Of a DNA stretch of 64,000 bases, positions 42,770 to 51,802 are shown in pieces; within the stretch, counting starts at the first letter, position 1; each line of letters opens with the position of its first letter. The notes beneath the pieces are model-generated. The model ran no database searches. It was not told where the DNA came from and was given only the letters and a program-made list of their open reading frames with translations. The stretch comes from Pelagibius sp028280305 (GTDB lineage: Bacteria > Pseudomonadota > Alphaproteobacteria > Kiloniellales > Kiloniellaceae), in the NCBI RefSeq assembly GCF_965233615.1, contig NZ_OZ247495.1, one strand, 5' to 3'. The position numbers and the translations under genes were made by a program.

Positions 42770-43190
42770 CGAAGAACCGAATTGGGTCGACTTGAGCCGC
42801 TTGTGGTGGCCGGCGAGCGCGGCGATATCATCAAGACCATGCACCGGGCGATGACCGGACAGGGCCTCGCGCGCGATCCCCAAAGCTATGTGATCCATAG
42901 GGGCTTGGATACACAGCCACCGGCCGTCGGCAGGGTGGTGGGCAAGGGGCTGGCGGGCGACGAACTGACCGGCCGGCTGCACCTCGTCATCGACGGTGCG
43001 GACGGACGGATCCACTATGCCGAGATGACCGAGGCGGCCGGTGAGGGGATCACGGTCGGCAGCATTGTCGAAGTCGGCCGCGCCGAGGCCCCTCCCCGCC
43101 CCGCCGACCGCAACATCGCCGAGCAGGCCCGCGACAATGGCGGCCTCTACGAGAAGGCCAAGACCACGCCCGCGACGGCGCGGCGTGTCC
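42770..43190 (+). pseudogene. Conjugative relaxase (DUF3363 domain) fragment
   Basis: Plus-strand frame reading RLEPLVVAGERGDIIKTMHR, LARDPQSYVIHRG, then VGRVVGKGLAGDELTGRLHL, VIDGADGRIHYAEM and GSIVEVGRAE. ERGDIIKTMHR and the following GRxVGKGLxDEL...VVDGxDGRxH pattern match the DUF3363 region of VirD2/TraI-like relaxases from conjugative plasmids and ICEs. The N-terminal nicking domain and the C-terminus are missing. It indicates past presence of a conjugative element. Confidence 0.7.
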
Positions 43191-43313
43191 AGCGTCTTCA
43201 GTCGCTCAAGCTCCCCTACGGCCATTTTCACAGCGGCGGGCTGCCACCAGCTCGCTGCAATTGCCGCCTGCTCGACCGGCAACGCCACCCGACCTTTCTG
43301 GCGGTTTGGCGAC

Positions 43314-44546
43314 TCAGGACTTATCGGAGGGTGTCACAGTCGCCTCCTCGGCCGGAATCCGCAGCTTCATGCAGCCCACCGTCAAGATCAGCCCAATGAT
43401 CCAGAACGTCCCGGCGACACCGGTGAACAGAACGACACCGCCGAACATGAGTGGTGTAACAACCTGCGTGAGACGGTTGCAGGACAGGCGGAACCCAAGC
43501 ACCTCGCCCACCTTGTCAGGTGGTGAGAGATTGATCGTAGTCGTGATCGACAGGGGCTGTCCAAGTCCGAGCCCGAGCCCGATCGCCAGCGAGACCAGCG
43601 TGAGCGCGACAAGGCTTTCGGAAAACGGAATGGTCAGGAAGAAGATTCCGCTGAAGAGGATCGAGCACACGACGACCTTGTTCTTTCCGAACGTCTTGAC
43701 CAGCGGAAGCAGAAAGACCCGCATGATCACACCGCCGCCATTTTGGATAGCGATGATAATGCCGACCCAGGACGCCGAGACGCCAAGTGCGTAGGCGTAG
43801 AGCGGGAAATAGGCGACATACATGTCCTTCGCCATGAGGATTAGCGAACTGATCAGAAAGGCCCGGCCCATGTAACGATGATAGCCGAATATCTTCAGCG
43901 GATTAGAGGACGAGGGAGTCGGGACATGGGTGACTTTTGTGATGCCGACGGGCGGGAGCGGCAGCAGAACGAAGAACGCGATCAGAACGATCAGGCCCAG
44001 GGTGAGGAACGCCCAGTCGTAGCCGATATAGTCACCCATGACGCCGCCAATCAGCGGGCCGAAGAAGCTGCCGAGCGCCATGCCCAGACTGAAGACAGCG
44101 ACATTCTTTTCTCGCGACCAGGCGTCGTTCTCCATCCCGCCGATGTTCTTCTGCGCGGCGAGGATAAACACCGTCCAACCGCTGCCTGTGATGAGCTGCG
44201 AGAGATACATGCCTTCGCGGCTGGGAAAGACATGGGGTATTATCAGCCCGGCGCCGCCGATCACGGCACTCGCGAGCAGAATGTTACGCGTTCCGTGGGT
44301 GTCCATCCATTTGCCCACCGCCACAGCCATGAGCAGCGGGACGAACGAGTAAACCGCAACCAGCACGCCGATCTCTCCGGGACCGATCTCGAGCGTGATT
44401 GAGAAGAGCGGTACCAGCGGCCGCGTCCCCATCGTCCCCATTATGAAGAAGAACCCAGCGATTGCGACTAGCGGCCTTTTCCGGAGCCATTCCAGCGCAC
44501 CGTTCACGGGTTTGCGGAGTTCGGCCGGGCGGTCTCTTTCCGACAC
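43314..44546 (-). CDS. Major facilitator superfamily transporter
   Basis: A 410-residue protein with about 12 membrane segments. The MFS loop 2-3 motif is seen as VGKWMDTHGTRNILLASAV, and the first segment as PLVAIAGFFFIMGTMGTRPL. The second half has GHxG-like AIQNGGGVIMRVFLLPLVK. No drug- or sugar-specific motif stands out. The GTG at 44546 is the likely start. It is transcribed on the same strand as the FAD/2Fe-2S pair but on the far side of a 190-base gap, so it could export or import a compound used by that enzyme; this is inference. Confidence 0.87.
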   Translation of the reverse strand: MSERDRPAELRKPVNGALEWLRKRPLVAIAGFFFIMGTMGTRPLVPLFSITLEIGPGEIGVLVAVYSFVPLLMAVAVGKWMDTHGTRNILLASAVIGGAGLIIPHVFPSREGMYLSQLITGSGWTVFILAAQKNIGGMENDAWSREKNVAVFSLGMALGSFFGPLIGGVMGDYIGYDWAFLTLGLIVLIAFFVLLPLPPVGITKVTHVPTPSSSNPLKIFGYHRYMGRAFLISSLILMAKDMYVAYFPLYAYALGVSASWVGIIIAIQNGGGVIMRVFLLPLVKTFGKNKVVVCSILFSGIFFLTIPFSESLVALTLVSLAIGLGLGLGQPLSITTTINLSPPDKVGEVLGFRLSCNRLTQVVTPLMFGGVVLFTGVAGTFWIIGLILTVGCMKLRIPAEEATVTPSDKS

Positions 44547-44735
44547 CGGCTTACCGGCTGCCTTTTAAGGCAAAAAGAGTCGCTTCGCGTCTGAACTCTT
44601 CTGCAAACGGGTTTCGCCGCCCCATCTTACCAGTCCTGCTTGAGCTGCGTCATCCAGGGTCTTTGGCGGCAGGTTCCGCTGCGAAGAGAACCAGCTTCTC
44701 GCCCCCGTTTACGTTGCGTACCTGCTTCGCCCAAA

Positions 44736-46145
44736 TCACGGCGTCTCTTTCCGATAAAGCGCTGCATTCCCGGTAGCGCTCCTGCCGATCAAACTGCCAA
44801 GGGCAGTTGGCCGGAGCGGAGGACGACGCGATGGCGGAACAAGATCCTGAGGTGACACACCGCCTGCGCGGGCGATAAGTGCTTGGACCGCAGCCGCACA
44901 AGTGCGCCCCTGACAGAGGCCCATGCCCGCACGAGTGGCCATCTTGACAACGTGGGCGGTCGCGCCGCCCCATTCGGCCGCGCGGGTAATCTCACCGGCG
45001 GTCACGTCCTCGCAGCGGCAGACGATCGTGTCGGCCTGACACAGCCCGTAGAGCCCCGGTTGCGGATTGGACCATTCTGCCAGGCCCTTGCGGAAACGCT
45101 GTAGCCGGGCGCGACGCCGTCGCGCCGCGGCCACTGGTGCCGGATCGCCAGGTACCGCACCGAGCCGGTCGGCAACAGCCTCAGCCGCGATGAGGCCCTG
45201 AGCGTCGGCCGATTCGACGCCTTCGATCCCTCCGCCGTCGCCCACCACGAACACGCCCGGCACGGTTGTTTCGAAGTGATCGTCCCGCTCCGGCACCCAC
45301 CCGCCGTAAAGAGGAAGATAGCGATGCGCGCATCCCGCAAGCAGCGCGAGCTCGAGGTTCGGCCGGACCCCGAAGCCCAGGCCGACCGTCGACGCGGCGA
45401 TGCGCCGCTCTTCGCCCGCCACCGGAGACCATGCGTTGTCGAGACGCGTGAGCAACACATGCTCGGCCCTGCCGTCGCCTTCAATCCTGCTGATCGCGTG
45501 ACGGCGGAACAGCGGGATACCGTGCCGCTGGAGAGCACGCTCAAAGCGGATTCCCCGCGCCAACAGTCTCGGCGCTGTCGACATTGCCGCAAGCGTCCGC
45601 GGCCCTGGCGGACCGGCTGCGTCAACGACGGCGACCACCTCGGTCCCCGCATCAGCCAGCTGAGCGGCGACGAGACGGATCAGCGGGCCGGCACCGGCGA
45701 TAACGACCGGACCCTTGGGCACCACCCCGGTGCCCTTGGCAAGCGCCTGAATAGCGCCCACGCCATAGACGCCCGGCAAGGTCCAGCCGGGGACCGGGAT
45801 ATGCACTTCAAGGGCGCCGGGCGCGAGGATCAATACGTCCGGTTCAAGCTCCTGATGGCTGCCGTCATGCGTGACCACCCAGAGCTTCCGGGGCGGGAAC
45901 AGGGCCACCACTTCATGCACCGCGCGATGGTCGACAAGCGCCGAGCGAGCGTGCAGAGCGGCGCGGGCCTTTGTGCCAGCCGCGTCGGCAAGCGATCCAG
46001 GTCCTGCCCGCCAGGTCTGGCCTCCTGCATCCAGGTTATCGTCGACCAGCACAGACCGAACGCCACGCCGGGCAAGCCGCTGCACGGCCGAGAGCCCGGC
46101 CGGCCCAGCACCGACGACAACCACCTGCACCTGCGCCTGGGTCAT
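44736..46145 (-). CDS. FAD/NAD-binding dehydrogenase subunit with BFD-like 2Fe-2S domain (module A)
   Basis: A 469-residue subunit like HcnB, SoxA-type or D-hydroxyproline dehydrogenase alpha. It has VQVVVVGAGPAGLSAVQRLA for FAD, a second GPVVIAGAGPLIRLVAAQLA for a nucleotide, and FVVGDGGGIEGVESADAQG. The C-terminal BFD-like domain shows the cysteines VCRCEDVTAGE and GMGLCQGRTCAA that hold a 2Fe-2S cluster. The start at 46145 forms ATGA with the small ferredoxin-like subunit. In the family it works with a 2Fe-2S protein and a DAO-type flavoprotein (46534) as a membrane-associated amino-acid dehydrogenase. Confidence 0.88.
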   Translation of the reverse strand: MTQAQVQVVVVGAGPAGLSAVQRLARRGVRSVLVDDNLDAGGQTWRAGPGSLADAAGTKARAALHARSALVDHRAVHEVVALFPPRKLWVVTHDGSHQELEPDVLILAPGALEVHIPVPGWTLPGVYGVGAIQALAKGTGVVPKGPVVIAGAGPLIRLVAAQLADAGTEVVAVVDAAGPPGPRTLAAMSTAPRLLARGIRFERALQRHGIPLFRRHAISRIEGDGRAEHVLLTRLDNAWSPVAGEERRIAASTVGLGFGVRPNLELALLAGCAHRYLPLYGGWVPERDDHFETTVPGVFVVGDGGGIEGVESADAQGLIAAEAVADRLGAVPGDPAPVAAARRRRARLQRFRKGLAEWSNPQPGLYGLCQADTIVCRCEDVTAGEITRAAEWGGATAHVVKMATRAGMGLCQGRTCAAAVQALIARAGGVSPQDLVPPSRRPPLRPTALGSLIGRSATGNAALYRKETP

Positions 46146-46447
46146 ACCCTGTCCTTCATGGCCATAGCGTCGATCTCCACCCGCATCCCGGCGCGCACTG
46201 GCGTTCGGCACGTGCGGATATTGCTGCGATCATCCACGGTTGCCACGCATTGGAAGCAGCTCCCCATGAAGCAGAACGGCCCACGAGGCTCGTGCAGACG
46301 GGCCGAACAGTGAAACGCGTCGATCCCGGTACTCAGCAAGGCCGCCGCCAGATTTTGCCCTTTATGAACGCTAATAGTAGTGTTATTTACTACTACGTCA
46401 ATAAGCGGCGTATCGGTCTGCGTGGCCCGAAATCGCGGTTCGGTCAT
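46142..46447 (-). CDS. 2Fe-2S ferredoxin-like dehydrogenase subunit (module A)
   Basis: A 101-residue protein of the Fer2_4 type found in heterotrimeric D-amino-acid and hydrogen-cyanide-synthase-like enzymes. The cluster cysteines are in FCFMGSCFQC (CX4CX2C) and the later RTC. It carries electrons from the flavoprotein subunits. It is divergent from the DAO-type gene at 46534 (86 bases apart) and overlaps the FAD/BFD subunit gene by ATGA. Confidence 0.87.
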   Translation of the reverse strand: MTEPRFRATQTDTPLIDVVVNNTTISVHKGQNLAAALLSTGIDAFHCSARLHEPRGPFCFMGSCFQCVATVDDRSNIRTCRTPVRAGMRVEIDAMAMKDRV

Positions 46448-46533
46448 CGTCTGCTCTCCGGCTTTGATTGGATCGCCGTCATTATTTGGATGATAGTGTG
46501 GGAAAGCAACATCGCAGATAGGGGAGAAGCGAA

Positions 46534-47754
46534 GTGCCTGACGGGACGACGGTAAAGGCCGACATTGCCGTCATTGGAGCTGGCGCTGTGGGCTCGGCTT
46601 GCGCGCATGCACTTGTAAGGCAGGGCTTCGATGTCATCCTCGTCGATGCCGCCTCTCCAACGGCGGGTACATCGGGCGCCTGTTCGGGTCTCATTGCCGT
46701 TTCGACCAAGAAACCGGGCTTGGTGCTCGATCTCGCGGTCGCCAGCAAAGCGCTTTATCCCGAGATTGTTGGCGATCTGCATCAACCGGTGGAGTACCGT
46801 CAGAGCCCGACCCTGATCCTGATTGAGCACGAGGCGGAAAAGCCGGCTCTCGAACGCACCCAAAAGGCGGCTGCCGAACTCGGGTTCCGGCTTGACTATC
46901 TGAATCGAAACGACGTCCGCAACCGCGAGCCCCATTTGTGCGGCGACCTAGTCGGCGCACTGCGTTGCGAAGACGAACAGGTTGTGAATCCCTACCTGAT
47001 GAATCTCGCGCTCGCACAACGGGCCATCGCGCTCGGGGTTCGGCCGCTTTTTGGCGTGCGGCCGATCCATGTCGATGTAACAAATGGTCAGATCACGGGC
47101 ATCGAAACCACGGCGGGGCACATCGACGCTGAACAGTATGTGTTTGCCGTCGGGGCATGGAGTGCTGAACTCGGCGCCCTCGTCGGGCTGGACCTGCGCG
47201 TGGTGCCGCGGCGCGGCGAGGTTGCAGTGACAGCGCGGGTGCGACAGCTCGTCGAACATTATGTCATGACCGCCGGCAGCATGATCGCGAAGAACGACCC
47301 AAAGGTTGCGGAACGCTCGAGCGACCCACTGATGCAAATGGGCGGAGGCCTGGGCATCCACATGACCGGTGAGGGCCAGGTGGCCCTGGGCACCACGCGC
47401 GCCTTCGCCGGGTTCGACCGGACGAGCAGCGAAGCGGGGATCAGCGCGATCCTATCCGCCGCGGCACTTCGGCTTCCGGCGCTCGTCGATGTTCCGATCC
47501 TTCGTTGCTTTGTCGGGCTGCGACCGCATGTCCCTGACGGCCGCCCGCTGATCGGCCGCAGCCGACGGCTCAACAATCTGCTGGTGGCCACGGGCCATGA
47601 TGGCGACGGGATTTCGTTGTCTGTGATCACTGGTGCTTTGATCGCCGACCTGGCGGCCGGGCGTTCGCCGGCGGTTGACCTCACCGCTGCCGACCCCGAT
47701 CGCTTCACTGAGATACAGGCGGACAATAATGAAGTAGCTTTAGCAACCACTTGA
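46534..47754 (+). CDS. DAO-family FAD-dependent amino-acid dehydrogenase subunit (module A)
   Basis: A 406-residue DAO-fold flavoprotein: IAVIGAGAVGSACAHALVRQ with GFDVILVDA at the N-terminus, SPTAGTSGACSGL, and GLRPHVPDGRPLIG with NNLLVATGHDGDGISLS at the C-terminus. It would oxidise a secondary or D-amino acid such as D-hydroxyproline or sarcosine-like substrates. The GTG at 46534 is preceded by GGGGAGA at good distance. The end of the gene overlaps a likely operator (47743-47761) for the following DapA-like gene. Confidence 0.9.
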   Translation: MPDGTTVKADIAVIGAGAVGSACAHALVRQGFDVILVDAASPTAGTSGACSGLIAVSTKKPGLVLDLAVASKALYPEIVGDLHQPVEYRQSPTLILIEHEAEKPALERTQKAAAELGFRLDYLNRNDVRNREPHLCGDLVGALRCEDEQVVNPYLMNLALAQRAIALGVRPLFGVRPIHVDVTNGQITGIETTAGHIDAEQYVFAVGAWSAELGALVGLDLRVVPRRGEVAVTARVRQLVEHYVMTAGSMIAKNDPKVAERSSDPLMQMGGGLGIHMTGEGQVALGTTRAFAGFDRTSSEAGISAILSAAALRLPALVDVPILRCFVGLRPHVPDGRPLIGRSRRLNNLLVATGHDGDGISLSVITGALIADLAAGRSPAVDLTAADPDRFTEIQADNNEVALATT

Positions 47755-47761
47755 TGATTGC
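47743..47761. promoter_or_regulatory. GCAACCA inverted repeat upstream of DapA-like gene A
   Basis: GCAACCA-CTTGA-TGATTGC: 7-base arms with one mismatch, 82 bases before the ATG at 47844. It matches 55855-55873 in sequence and position. Probably the operator of a common regulator. Confidence 0.6.
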
Positions 47762-47843
47762 AAGCGACTGCCGGGTCCCACATAATTCAGCCCAGGTGCC
47801 GGGAAATCAGTCCTGGCAGGCTCTATCGTGGAGGTTCCAATTG

Positions 47844-48761
47844 ATGACTCATTCCGGTCCTGGCTGGCGCGGCAGCTTTCCGGCAATCGTTACACCGTTC
47901 ACCATCGACGGCGATCTCGATGAGCGGGCGCTGCGTGAAAACGTAAGGCTGACCGTCGATGAGGGCTCGCACGGTCTCGTTATCGCCGGTCACAACGGGG
48001 AAGCGCATCTGATGTCCGGGGCGGAACGTGCCCGCGTCATCGAAATCGCCGTCGAGGAGGTTGACGGCCGCATTCCCGTCATCGCGGGAACAGGTGGGAT
48101 CGCCACCGCCGAGGTCATTGGCCACAGTAAGGCCGCCGCAGCGGCCGGCGTTGACGGGATCATGATCGAGCCACCATACTTCATGAGGCCAATCGAAAGT
48201 GACCTTATCGAGCACTTCAAACGTGTCGCCGACGCCGTCGACTTGCCGATGATGGCCTACAACAACCCCGCGCGCGCGCAGGTCGACCTGACGCCGGAGA
48301 TTGTTCTTGAACTGATGTCCGTTGCGAGAGTCTCAGCCATCAAGGACAGCCTGGGCGACTTCACGCGCATCGTCCATCTGCTCCATACCGCCGGACCGAA
48401 GCTGGCCGTGTTCGTCGGTCCGTCGCGCCTGTTCGGATACGCCGGTATCACAATTGGCGCGGCCGGGTTTGTCGATGGGCTGCAGCAGGTCGCAGGACCG
48501 GTGGCCGCGCAACTGTTCGAGCTTGCTCAGGCCGGCGACCGTAAGCGCGGTCTAGAGGTGCAGCGGCAACTCTTCCTTCTCGGCGAGGCACTGTTTCACT
48601 CGGCCGGAACGTCGCCCGCCACAATAAAGGACGCGATGCGGTTTCTAGGCCGGCCGGGCGGCTTTCCCCGTCCGCCGCTGCGCACCATGAAGGGGGCCGA
48701 TCTTGATGCTTTCACCGGCCGGCTGCGCGACATCGGCTTCGCGCCAAAGGTGGCCGCTTGA
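47844..48761 (+). CDS. DapA-family (dihydrodipicolinate synthase/N-acetylneuraminate lyase) enzyme, module A
   Basis: A 305-residue class I aldolase-fold protein. It has FPAIVTPFTIDGDLDERAL, GHNGEAHLM where GTTGE is usual, the tyrosine in MMAYNNPAR and the Schiff-base lysine in VSAIKDSLGDF. In hydroxyproline catabolism a related protein deaminates pyrroline-4-hydroxy-2-carboxylate; other family members are aldolases for 2-oxo acids. The start at 47844 follows GGAGG. It is paralogous to 55951-56904 and shares a near-identical C-terminal segment (GTSPATIKDAMRFLGRPGG). Confidence 0.88.
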   Translation: MTHSGPGWRGSFPAIVTPFTIDGDLDERALRENVRLTVDEGSHGLVIAGHNGEAHLMSGAERARVIEIAVEEVDGRIPVIAGTGGIATAEVIGHSKAAAAAGVDGIMIEPPYFMRPIESDLIEHFKRVADAVDLPMMAYNNPARAQVDLTPEIVLELMSVARVSAIKDSLGDFTRIVHLLHTAGPKLAVFVGPSRLFGYAGITIGAAGFVDGLQQVAGPVAAQLFELAQAGDRKRGLEVQRQLFLLGEALFHSAGTSPATIKDAMRFLGRPGGFPRPPLRTMKGADLDAFTGRLRDIGFAPKVAA

Positions 48762-48773
48762 AGCAGGCAAGGG

Positions 48774-49718
48774 TCACAGAACAGGCGTCAGCAGGCGCTG
48801 TCCCGCGAAATGCGCACGCAGGTTGTCACGGATCAGGCTGGCCGAAGCTGTCTTTGCCCGGGCGGTCTTGGACGCCATATGCGGCGTCACGATGACTCGC
48901 GGATCACGCCTCAGGACAGCTGGTGCATTCGGTTCGTCGGCCACCACGTCAAGTGCGGCGCCGCCGAGCCTGTCATCGGCCAGAGCTTCGATCAGAGCAG
49001 TTTGATCGACCGCGCCGCGCGCAATGCTGACGAGCACCGCTGAGGGGCCGAGTAGGTTCAACACATCTCCATCGATGATTCCCCGGGTTTTGGGGCCGCT
49101 TCGGCAGGTGACGGCCAGCACGTCGGATGATCCCGCCAGCCGCGCAAGATCGCCAATGAATGGCCAGGGAGTATTCGGCTTGTGCCTTGGTCCGCTATAA
49201 GCGATATCCATGCCGAAGGCGGCGGCGCGTAGCGCCAACTGCCCCCCAATACTTCCCAAACCGAGAATGCCCAGCCGTGTACCGGGAAGACTCCGCCCCA
49301 ATGGCGGCACCGTGTGGCCCCAGTGCCCCGCACGGACCAGCCTGTCGCCAATGCAAAGGCCCCGGAGGCTGGCCAGTATAAGGGCCATCGCAAAGTCCGC
49401 CACATCACCAGCGGACAGGCCCGGCGTAGCACATAAGGGAATGCCACGCGCAGCCAGGCAGGCGCTGTCGATCCGGTCGACATGCCCCCCCGCCACAGCA
49501 ACAAGTTCAAGTGCCGGGAAAGCGTCGATCAAGGCAGCGTCCGCGCCGGCGTTCGTCGTAGTGACAAGCGCTAGGACGTCTTTTGCAGCCATCGTGGCCG
49601 GGCGGTAACGCTCCCGCAACCATACGATCTCGAAGTCTTCTTGAAGCGCGTCTCCAAGGGGAAAGGCCGAGCGCGGGTCATCGACCAACGCCACGACCGG
49701 GCGCCGATCATCCCTCAA
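48774..49718 (-). CDS. D-isomer-specific 2-hydroxyacid dehydrogenase
   Basis: A 314-residue NAD(P)-dependent dehydrogenase. The nucleotide motif is LGILGLGSIGGQLALRAA and the catalytic Arg, Glu and His are in VSIARGAVD, VADEPNAP and VIVTPHMASKT. It would reduce a 2-oxo acid or oxidise a D-2-hydroxy acid. The TTG at 49718 makes a TTGA overlap with the TRAP permease stop, so it is cotranscribed with the TRAP genes. It may interconvert the imported or derived hydroxy acid. Confidence 0.88.
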   Translation of the reverse strand: MRDDRRPVVALVDDPRSAFPLGDALQEDFEIVWLRERYRPATMAAKDVLALVTTTNAGADAALIDAFPALELVAVAGGHVDRIDSACLAARGIPLCATPGLSAGDVADFAMALILASLRGLCIGDRLVRAGHWGHTVPPLGRSLPGTRLGILGLGSIGGQLALRAAAFGMDIAYSGPRHKPNTPWPFIGDLARLAGSSDVLAVTCRSGPKTRGIIDGDVLNLLGPSAVLVSIARGAVDQTALIEALADDRLGGAALDVVADEPNAPAVLRRDPRVIVTPHMASKTARAKTASASLIRDNLRAHFAGQRLLTPVL

Positions 49719-51643
49719 TTGCCTGACGACTGGGACTGCGATTGCACGGGCTGAGCCTCCTGCAGTCGCGAGCGGCGCACAAACTGCGATACCAGGACGA
49801 ACCCGAACGCAGCAAAACCGAGGAAGTCGGTCGGCCCTTGCGGGTCAATGCTACTGACCACAGAAACGACAAGTATAAGACGTTCCAACAGCGTGGCCCG
49901 TATCACCAAGTATCCTTCCCACGCTGCCGCCATGGCGATGAGGCCGGTTGCACCTGTAAGCACCGCCATGACGATGTCGAGGAAAGTACCATCCAGTGTG
50001 ATCGACGTATAGGCCATCAGGAACGGAATGATGTAGAGACCCTTCGCCATCTTCCAGCCAAAGAGCGCCGTTCGGAATGGCGGCGCCTTGCCGACGCCCG
50101 CCGCCACATATGATGTGACACAAACTGGTGGCGTCACCGCCGAATCGACGGCAAACCACAGCACGATCAGGTGCGCGGTCAGCACTGGAAGGCCCAGATC
50201 GACCAGCGCCGGAGCGCAGAGGATCGCAACAATAAGGTAGGCGGCGCTGACCGGCAGTTCAATGCCAAGAACGAGAGAAACAAGTCCGACAAGGCAGATT
50301 GCGAGGAACAGGCTGCCGCCTGTGCCGTCGAGCATGAAGCTGGAGAACTTGACGCCTATTCCGGTGAGATCGACAACACTGATCACCATGCCGACGCAGG
50401 CACAAGCAGCCGCAACCGGAAGCGCAAAGCGGGCCCCCATCTCCAGCGCCTCGATGAAGCCAGCAGGTGTAAGCCGCGTCTCCTTCCTCAGAAACGAAGT
50501 CGCGATCATCGCCAAGATGGAGAAAAACCCGGCGTATGTCGCGGAGTATCCGCCGATCAGCATGCCAACCATCAAGCTGAGCGGGACCAGAAACGGCAAG
50601 CCGCGCAGCAGAACACGACCGAGATTGACCCAGTAGTCGCCAGGAAGCGGGTTCGGCTTGAGGCCGATCTTGGATGCGTAGAAATGGACGTTGGCGTAGA
50701 CGCCGACGAAGTAGAGGAGAGCTGGTAGTGCTGCCGCCTTGGCGACCTCGGCATAAGGGATGCCTGTGAGGGAAACCAGCAGGAAGGCCGCCCCGCCCAT
50801 GATTGGCGGCAGCAAGAGCCCGCCGACGGAAGACGCCGCTTCCGTTCCAGCGGCAGCATGCGCCGGCATCCCCTCCTTCTTCATCAAGGGGATGGTAATT
50901 GATCCGGTTGTGACGACGTTGGCCGACGAACTCCCGACGATCGAGCCCATGAAGGCGCTGGCAAGAACCGCTGTCTTCGCGGCGCCGCCGCACATTCTTC
51001 CGGTCAGGCTCCGGGCGAGGTCAATGAAAAACTGACCCGCACCAGTCTTCTGCAGGAAGGCGCCGAACAGCACAAAGAGGACCACAAATTCGACGACCAC
51101 GCCGAGTGGCGAGCCGTATATGCCCTCCGTCGACATGAACATGCGGCTGATCAACTCGTTCGGCCCATAGCCGCGATGCCCCCAGTATCCTGGGATAAGG
51201 TTTCCGTAGACGGCATAGAGAACGAAGACACCAACCGTGATGACGAGCGCGGTACCAATGGCCCGACGCACGATCTCGAAAACCAGGAGAATGGCGATGC
51301 CGCCAATGACTTTGTCAGCGATATTGGGGATACCAATCCGGCCCAAGAGCGCATCGGACTCGATCTCGAGATAGACGTGCACCGCGACGGCGAGCCCGAC
51401 CAAGACCAGATCGATGGCAAAGGACCAGTGTCTAGGTGTCCCAGCATGCAGGGGCCGCAGGAGAATGATCAGGACAATTGTGCCCATCAGATTGAGGTGC
51501 CGTGCTGCATCCGCCGACATCAGCCCGACCCCACCGAGCCAAAGATGGAACAGCGAGTAGGCAACTGCGATGGATATGATCGCTACGCGCAGCGTCCGAC
51601 TTGCGAGGTCATTCCGCGATTCCAATTCCGCCGGGATATCCAT
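49715..51643 (-). CDS. TRAP transporter fused permease (4TM/12TM, TAXI type)
   Basis: A 642-residue membrane protein with the small DctQ-like and large DctM-like subunits fused, as is usual for TAXI-type TRAP transporters. DctM features are FMGSIVGSSSANVVTTGSIT, LPPIMGGAAFLLVSLTGIPY, and FYASKIGLKPNPLPGDYW. It should use an ion gradient with the TAXI receptor encoded upstream (51803). Substrates of this class include glutamate, glutarate and amino or hydroxy acids. It ends by overlapping the 2-hydroxyacid dehydrogenase start. Confidence 0.91.
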   Translation of the reverse strand: MDIPAELESRNDLASRTLRVAIISIAVAYSLFHLWLGGVGLMSADAARHLNLMGTIVLIILLRPLHAGTPRHWSFAIDLVLVGLAVAVHVYLEIESDALLGRIGIPNIADKVIGGIAILLVFEIVRRAIGTALVITVGVFVLYAVYGNLIPGYWGHRGYGPNELISRMFMSTEGIYGSPLGVVVEFVVLFVLFGAFLQKTGAGQFFIDLARSLTGRMCGGAAKTAVLASAFMGSIVGSSSANVVTTGSITIPLMKKEGMPAHAAAGTEAASSVGGLLLPPIMGGAAFLLVSLTGIPYAEVAKAAALPALLYFVGVYANVHFYASKIGLKPNPLPGDYWVNLGRVLLRGLPFLVPLSLMVGMLIGGYSATYAGFFSILAMIATSFLRKETRLTPAGFIEALEMGARFALPVAAACACVGMVISVVDLTGIGVKFSSFMLDGTGGSLFLAICLVGLVSLVLGIELPVSAAYLIVAILCAPALVDLGLPVLTAHLIVLWFAVDSAVTPPVCVTSYVAAGVGKAPPFRTALFGWKMAKGLYIIPFLMAYTSITLDGTFLDIVMAVLTGATGLIAMAAAWEGYLVIRATLLERLILVVSVVSSIDPQGPTDFLGFAAFGFVLVSQFVRRSRLQEAQPVQSQSQSSGN

Positions 51644-51726
51644 GCCGATTTCCGTCTCGTGAGGGCTTAACCAAAGGCAGCCAATGCCCGTGTGATGCGC
51701 CGCAAGAGGCGATCACCGCAGCGGAG

Positions 51727-51764
51727 GACGACGAAGAGACGCTATGCCTTTTCTCTTCGTCGTC
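51727..51764. repeat. Long hairpin between TAXI receptor and TRAP permease genes
   Basis: Perfect 13-base arms GACGACGAAGAGA and TCTCTTCGTCGTC with a 12-base loop, and further pairing of GCGG with CCGC outside a small bulge. It lies in the 159-base gap of one operon. No T-run follows on the minus strand. It probably stabilises the receptor message or slows read-through to the permease. Confidence 0.7.
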
Positions 51765-51802
51765 CGCGATCTTACCGAGTTCTTATCTGAAGACGCGGTG
51801 CG

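Noticed and set aside
44560..44580. Palindrome GCCTTTTAAGGC upstream of the MFS gene
   Set aside because: The central loop is too small to fold and its A/T runs face the wrong way for a terminator of the adjacent genes.
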